DNA of 11,151 nucleotides from Microbacterium sp. (lineage in GTDB: Bacteria; Actinomycetota; Actinomycetes; Actinomycetales; Microbacteriaceae): NCBI RefSeq assembly GCF_003248605.1, contig NZ_QFPF01000094.1:1-11151 (forward strand), given 5' to 3'. Made by a program: the position numbers and the translations under genes. Below the pieces are notes generated by a model. The model saw nothing but the letters and a program-made list of their open reading frames with translations, was not told the DNA's origin and did no database searches. Every line of letters starts with the position of its first letter. Within the stretch, counting starts at the first letter, position 1. Below, in pieces: positions 7,543 to 11,151 of this stretch.

Positions 7543-8477
7543 GCCGCTCCCCCCGCGGGGTCGATGTGATCGGCCGGGCCGCGCCACCCCGTCACGGGCA
7601 GACGGAACTTGCGGACGAGGCGATCGGTGAACGCGGCCGGGTGCAGGCGGGCCAGGCGCACGGGCTCTTCCGAGCGGTGCACGACCACGCGCGCCCCCGG
7701 CGGCAGATCATGCGAGCGACGGCCGTCGCACCACAGGATGCCGGTGCCGTTGGTGCGCTCGAGGACCTCGATCGCGACCGAGGCCTCGGGTCCGACGACG
7801 AGGGGCTTGGCGAACAGGGCGTGCGCCGAGAGCGGGACGACGGCGATCGCCTCGACGCTCGGCCAGATCACGGGGCCGCCCGCGGAGAAGTTGTAGGCGG
7901 TCGAGCCGGTCGGCGTCGAGACGACCATCCCGTCGCATCCGAAGGTGGACAGCGGTCGACCGTCGATCGCGACGACGACCTCCAGCATCCGCTCTCTGCT
8001 CGCCTTCTCGACGGTCGCCTCGTTCAGTGCCCAGGTCTCGTAGATCGTCGTGTCGGACGCGTCCTCGACCCGCACGGCGAGGGCCATGCGCTCCTCGACG
8101 CCGTAGTCGCGCGAGATCGCGCGCCGCACCGCGTCGTCCATGTCGTCGCGTTCGATCTCGGCGAGGAACCCGACGTGACCCATGTTGATGCCGAGCACGG
8201 GTGCGGTGCCGCCGCGCACGAGCTCGGCGGCGCGCAGGATCGTGCCGTCACCGCCCAGCACGATGGCCAGCTCGAGCTCGCCGACCGAGACGTCCACACC
8301 CAGCGTCGCCGTCGTCGGCACCCGCGCGATGACCGCATCGAGCTCGGCGCGGTCGCTCGCCGCCAGCACCGGGCGGGCACCTGCGGCGGCGAGGGCCTCG
8401 GCGACCCGGAGGGCGGCGGCGACGGTGTCATCGCGCAGCGCATGGGCGACGACCAGGATGTTGCGCGCGCCCGTCAT
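7539..8477 (-). CDS. nadK: NAD kinase
   Basis: The 312-residue enzyme phosphorylates NAD to NADP, using ATP or, in many actinobacteria, polyphosphate. The diagnostic motifs are present: LGGDGT at about 74-79, GINMGHVGFLAE at 96-107, NEAT at 152-155 and PTGSTAYNFSAGGPV from 188 (GSTAY 190-194). The length is slightly above 300, as is usual here. The ATG at 8477 overlaps the tlyA stop as ATGA and is preceded by GGGAGTGGG; a longer in-frame extension up to 8636 lies wholly within tlyA and is rejected. The stop overlaps the recN start. Translation of tlyA, nadK and recN is therefore likely coupled. Confidence 0.96.
   Translation of the reverse strand: MTGARNILVVAHALRDDTVAAALRVAEALAAAGARPVLAASDRAELDAVIARVPTTATLGVDVSVGELELAIVLGGDGTILRAAELVRGGTAPVLGINMGHVGFLAEIERDDMDDAVRRAISRDYGVEERMALAVRVEDASDTTIYETWALNEATVEKASRERMLEVVVAIDGRPLSTFGCDGMVVSTPTGSTAYNFSAGGPVIWPSVEAIAVVPLSAHALFAKPLVVGPEASVAIEVLERTNGTGILWCDGRRSHDLPPGARVVVHRSEEPVRLARLHPAAFTDRLVRKFRLPVTGWRGPADHIDPAGGAA
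7547..7554 (-). promoter_or_regulatory. Ribosome binding site of recN inside the end of nadK
   Basis: The minus strand reads GGGGGGAG here, 4 nt before the GTG at 7542. It lies within the last nadK codons (Gly-Gly-Ala-Ala) and decides for the GTG start over the upstream ATG at 7587. Confidence 0.55.
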
Positions 8478-9283
8478 CCCACTCCCGCCAGTCGATTCAC
8501 CGTGCTGATCCATTCTGTCGGATTGCCCGTCTCCCGGTCGCCGCGCGCGCGCATCCAGGCGACGTATTCGGCGTTGCCGTGGGTGCCGACGATGGGCGAG
8601 GCGATCACCCCGTGGGTGCCCAGCCCCGCATCCCACGCGCTCCAGAGCACGCCGCAGACGGCGTCGGCGCGCAAGCCCGGGTCGGTGACGAGACCGCCCT
8701 TGACGGAGGTACGGCCCACTTCGAACTGGGGTTTGATCAGCAGCAGGATGTCGGCGTCCGGGGCGGCCGTACGCTCGACCGCGGGCAGCACGTGCCGCAA
8801 CGAGATGAAGGAGAGGTCGCCGGTCACCAGCTCGGGAGCGTCGGACCGGCCGCTCGCCTGAGCGAGCGAAACGCGGTCCATGTCACGCACGTTGTAGCCC
8901 TCGACGGCGATCACGCCGGGGTCCTCCCGGATCGAGGGGGCGAGCTGACCGTGCCCCACATCGACCGCGATGACGGGATCTGCGCCGCGCTCCCGCAGCA
9001 CCTGGGTGAAGCCACCCGTGGACGCGCCCATGTCCAGCGCGAGCCGGCCGGAGGGATCGAGCGAGAAGGCGTCGAGCGCCGCCAGAAGCTTGTGCGCGGC
9101 GCGGCTGACGTAGTGGTCCGCGCCGGCGACCGCGATCTCGGCGGACTCCTCGACCCGGGTGGATGCTTTGACCACAGCAGATCCGTCGACACTGACGAGT
9201 CCCTCGGAGATGAGTGTGGCGGCGTGGGTGCGGGATCGAGCAAGGCCGCGAGCGGCGAGGGCGGCGTCCAGCCGCTGCGTCAC
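8474..9283 (-). CDS. tlyA: TlyA-family 2'-O-methyltransferase (16S/23S rRNA)
   Basis: The 269-residue protein is a SAM-dependent rRNA ribose methyltransferase of the TlyA family, whose mycobacterial member methylates 16S C1409 and 23S C1920 and so confers capreomycin sensitivity. An S4 RNA-binding domain covers residues 1-55 (RLDAALAARGLARSRTHAATLI). The linker DHYV (56-59) leads into SRAAHKL and an FtsJ-like methyltransferase domain with LDMGASTGGFTQVL (83-96). The expected catalytic K-D-K-E set can be read as K65, D156 (TGDLSF), K184 (IKPQFE) and E239. The mycobacterial linker is RAWV, so this one differs. The GTG at 9283 overlaps the stop of the small upstream ORF as GTGA. Older annotations call this family hemolysin; the methyltransferase role is better supported. 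Confidence 0.94.
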   Translation of the reverse strand: MTQRLDAALAARGLARSRTHAATLISEGLVSVDGSAVVKASTRVEESAEIAVAGADHYVSRAAHKLLAALDAFSLDPSGRLALDMGASTGGFTQVLRERGADPVIAVDVGHGQLAPSIREDPGVIAVEGYNVRDMDRVSLAQASGRSDAPELVTGDLSFISLRHVLPAVERTAAPDADILLLIKPQFEVGRTSVKGGLVTDPGLRADAVCGVLWSAWDAGLGTHGVIASPIVGTHGNAEYVAWMRARGDRETGNPTEWISTVNRLAGVG

Positions 9284-9459
9284 GGCGCCCCGCCGGCGCG
9301 GGGGTCGGCCAACGTTCCCGAGCCCTCGAGCGCGCGGCTGAGCTCCTCGTGCAGAACCGCGAAGGCTGCCGCACGGTCGCCGAGCGGCTGCTGCTCGACG
9401 ACCCGGAGACGTGAGACCAGGCTGTCGTCGGGGCCGTTGCCGGCGGAGGTGTCGGTCAC
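9280..9459 (-). CDS. Conserved small protein upstream of tlyA, function unknown
   Basis: A GTG at 9459 opens a 59-codon frame ending at a TGA that overlaps the tlyA GTG (GTGA). The protein has a polar N-terminus (TDTSAGNGPDDS) and a probable helix (SLVSRLRVVEQQPLGDRAAA then FAVLHEELSRALEG, about residues 13-46), followed by a short Gly/Pro/Ala-rich tail. A protein of similar size lies at the same place in M. tuberculosis (Rv1693, between the HAD phosphatase and tlyA). A G-rich stretch (CCTGGGGGGC) precedes the start. The overlap with tlyA, the amphipathic helix and the syntenic position argue that it is a real gene. The start lies 40 nt after the HAD gene stop. No function can be assigned. 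Confidence 0.72.
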   Translation of the reverse strand: MTDTSAGNGPDDSLVSRLRVVEQQPLGDRAAAFAVLHEELSRALEGSGTLADPRAGGAP

Positions 9460-9499
9460 GCCCCCCAGGATACGGCGAGGGTGCGACGCCGAGGCCGCA

Positions 9500-10543
9500 T
9501 CAGGGCCGATGGAACGGATCGGCGTAGAGCTGCTCGGGCACGCGGAGACCGAAGATCGCGCGACCGGACGACCAGATCGCGTGCGCTCCCGCGCGAAGCA
9601 GATCGATCGGACGCGTGCCCTCGGTCACGATCTCGACGTCGGCGCCGGAGATGCGTACCGTCGCATCGCCGACAGACACCGCCCCGTCGCGATCCCGCGT
9701 GCGCACCCGCGGATAGGGCATGTGCAGCTCTCGAAGGTCGCCGACGATGTAGTCGGGACGCGACGTCGACGGCGCCGCCAGCAGGTGCTTCGGCCGATCG
9801 ATCCCGGTGAGCACGAGCACGGACGGGATGCCGGCGCTCTGGGCGCCCTGAATGTCGGTGTCGAGGCGGTCGCCGATGAACAGCGGGCTACCAGCGCCGA
9901 AGCGACTGATCGCCTCGGCGAAGATGGGCGTTTCCGGCTTGCCCGCCACGGTGGCGAGACGTCCGACCGCGGTGTGCACAGCGGAGACGAGTGTGCCGTT
10001 TCCCGGCGCGATGCCGCGCGCCTGCGGAATGGTCCAGTCGGTGTTCGTGGCGATCCAGGGGATGCCGCCTTCGTCCTCGGGCACGGCCAGAGCGTATGCC
10101 GCCTCGGCCAGCTGAGCCCACCCGACCTCGGGCGCGAAGCCCTGCACGACCGCGGCAGGATCGTCGTCCGCGCTGCGCGTCACGACGTATCCCGCCTTTT
10201 CGACCTCGACCACGAGACCCTCGCCTCCGACGACGAGGATCCGGGCCCCGGGTGCCACGCGTTCCCGCAGCAGCCGCATCGCAGCCTGGGGGCTCGTGAT
10301 GACGTCTGCAGGCTCGGCGGGCAGGCCGAGTTCGCGCAGCTGCGCGGCGACGGTCGCATCGGTGCGCGAGGCGTTGTTCGTGATGTATCCGAGGCGACGG
10401 GTGCGCGCGGCTTCGGTGAGCGCGTCGACCGCGTAGGGCAACGCCTTGTGGCCGGCGTAGACCACCCCATCAAGATCGGCGAGCACGGCGTCGACGCCGT
10501 CGAGCGGAGTGCGCTCAGACTGCGCGCGGGAGAACAGCGCCAT
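9500..10543 (-). CDS. HAD-superfamily IIA phosphatase (NagD-like)
   Basis: The 347-residue hydrolase has the HAD motifs of subclass IIA. Motif I is LADLDGVVYAG with nucleophile D23 and acid/base D25; motif II is ITNNASR (T55, N56, N57); motif III lysine is K202 in AGKPETPIF; motif IV is FIGDRLDTDI (224-230), which binds magnesium. A capping domain lies between II and III. About 90 residues after the core (from about 255 to the end) form the C-terminal extension seen in actinobacterial members. The mycobacterial protein at this position, Rv1692, is a glycerol 3-phosphate phosphatase acting in phospholipid recycling; that substrate is a plausible inference here, not shown. The ATG at 10543 overlaps the stop of the upstream gene by one base (TGATG). 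Confidence 0.92.
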   Translation of the reverse strand: MALFSRAQSERTPLDGVDAVLADLDGVVYAGHKALPYAVDALTEAARTRRLGYITNNASRTDATVAAQLRELGLPAEPADVITSPQAAMRLLRERVAPGARILVVGGEGLVVEVEKAGYVVTRSADDDPAAVVQGFAPEVGWAQLAEAAYALAVPEDEGGIPWIATNTDWTIPQARGIAPGNGTLVSAVHTAVGRLATVAGKPETPIFAEAISRFGAGSPLFIGDRLDTDIQGAQSAGIPSVLVLTGIDRPKHLLAAPSTSRPDYIVGDLRELHMPYPRVRTRDRDGAVSVGDATVRISGADVEIVTEGTRPIDLLRAGAHAIWSSGRAIFGLRVPEQLYADPFHRP

Positions 10544-11151
10544 CAGCGCTCGCCTTCGGAGTCCGTCACGTCATCGTCGGCCTCGTCGCCATCGGTGCCC
10601 TCTTCTTCGACCTCCATGACCTCGATCACCTCGCCGGGCGTCGACGCGTCCAGCGCCTCCGCCGCAACGACCGCGCGACGCGACCAGAGCGCCGCCTCAT
10701 CCAGCCGCCCGAGCTCTTCCAGCACGGCGGCTCGCGCGGCGAACAGACCCGGGCTCCACTCGAAAGCGCGATCAGGATCGAGCTCAGGGATGTCGAGTTC
10801 GAGCAGCGCCCGCTCGGTCTCGCCAAGGTCAAGCCGCGCGCCCGACATCGCGATCGCCAACTCCACGCGCGCGTCCACGGGCAGAGCGGCACGGTCCACG
10901 CTGCGGCCGACCTCGAGGGCACGATCGGCACGGCCCACACCGCGTTCGCTGTCGACCATCAGAGCGATCTGATCGTCACTGCCGGAGATCCGGCGATACG
11001 TGCGGAGTTCGCGCAAGGCGAGCGCGAAGTCGCCCGTCGCGTAGGCCGTGATCGCGAGAGACTCCCGCACAACAGCGACCCGACCGGCCCGCCGGGAAGC
11101 GGCGAGGGCGTGCTCGTGTGCCAGGGCGGGGTCGTCGTCGATCAGCTGTGA
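10543..11151 (-). CDS. Tetratricopeptide-like protein, 5'-truncated by the window edge
   Basis: The frame is open to the right edge of the window, so the N-terminus is missing; 202 codons are visible. The sequence starts SQLIDDDPALAHEHALAASR and is built of paired amphipathic helices such as ITAYATGDFALALRELRTYR, GRADRALEVGRSVDR and LGRLDEAALWSRRAVVAAEA, with spacing typical of TPR-type scaffolds. The last 30 or so residues are very acidic (EVEEEGTDGDEADDDVTDSE), probably disordered. A conserved protein of this type precedes the HAD phosphatase in actinobacteria (Rv1691 position). Its biochemical role is unknown; a protein-interaction scaffold is likely. An internal GTG at 11070 exists, but the homologous-looking sequence upstream of it shows that it is not the start. 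Confidence 0.85.
   Translation of the reverse strand, partial: SQLIDDDPALAHEHALAASRRAGRVAVVRESLAITAYATGDFALALRELRTYRRISGSDDQIALMVDSERGVGRADRALEVGRSVDRAALPVDARVELAIAMSGARLDLGETERALLELDIPELDPDRAFEWSPGLFAARAAVLEELGRLDEAALWSRRAVVAAEALDASTPGEVIEVMEVEEEGTDGDEADDDVTDSEGER

Noticed and set aside
8478..8636. Upstream extension of nadK to an ATG at 8636
   Set aside because: The added 53 residues lie inside tlyA and are low-complexity; the ATGA overlap with tlyA and the normal N-terminus favour 8477.
8579..10972. Very long plus-strand open frame (797 codons) opposite tlyA, the HAD gene and the TPR gene
   Set aside because: It crosses three real genes and their junctions on the other strand, has low-complexity Arg/Asp/Gly/Ser content and no domain signature.

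Overview
The window is a GC-rich stretch of actinobacterial chromosome, most likely Microbacteriaceae (Microbacterium-like). This rests on base composition, GTG starts, protein sequences and gene order. The order (TPR-like protein, HAD phosphatase, small ORF, tlyA, nadK, recN, pyrG, Nudix hydrolase, xerD, then a ParA-family ATPase, scpA, scpB and an RluB-type start) matches the conserved actinobacterial neighbourhood known from Mycobacterium tuberculosis around Rv1691-Rv1711. Every gene I can support lies on the minus strand, so transcription runs from high to low coordinates. I see no tRNA, rRNA, CRISPR array, transposase or phage gene.

Layout in transcription order. (1) 11151-9500: the 5'-truncated tetratricopeptide-like protein and a HAD IIA phosphatase, joined by a TGATG stop/start. 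(2) 9459-3496: a 59-codon small ORF, tlyA, nadK and recN are chained by 4-nt stop/start overlaps. pyrG follows 14 nt after recN, the Nudix hydrolase overlaps pyrG by 8 nt, and xerD begins 7 nt after it. (3) 2585-2481: a 105-nt gap with a perfect 16-bp palindrome and a TAGAAT box, probably an operon break. (4) 2480-300: ParA-like ATPase, scpA and scpB, a chromosome-organisation module with overlapping genes. (5) 299-63: a 237-nt gap holding a 139-bp palindromic element with perfect 20-bp terminal inverted repeats that folds as two hairpins. (6) 62-1: the first codons of a probable rluB behind a strong ribosome binding site.

The genes are mostly housekeeping: rRNA methylation and pseudouridylation, NADP and CTP synthesis, ADP-ribose hydrolysis, DNA repair, dimer resolution and condensin loading. 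The unusual points are scpA, which lacks roughly 40-50 central codons and changes frame at the junction (a real mutation or an assembly error), the MITE-like repeat downstream of scpB, and the tiny gene before tlyA. I found no convincing novel multi-gene system here.
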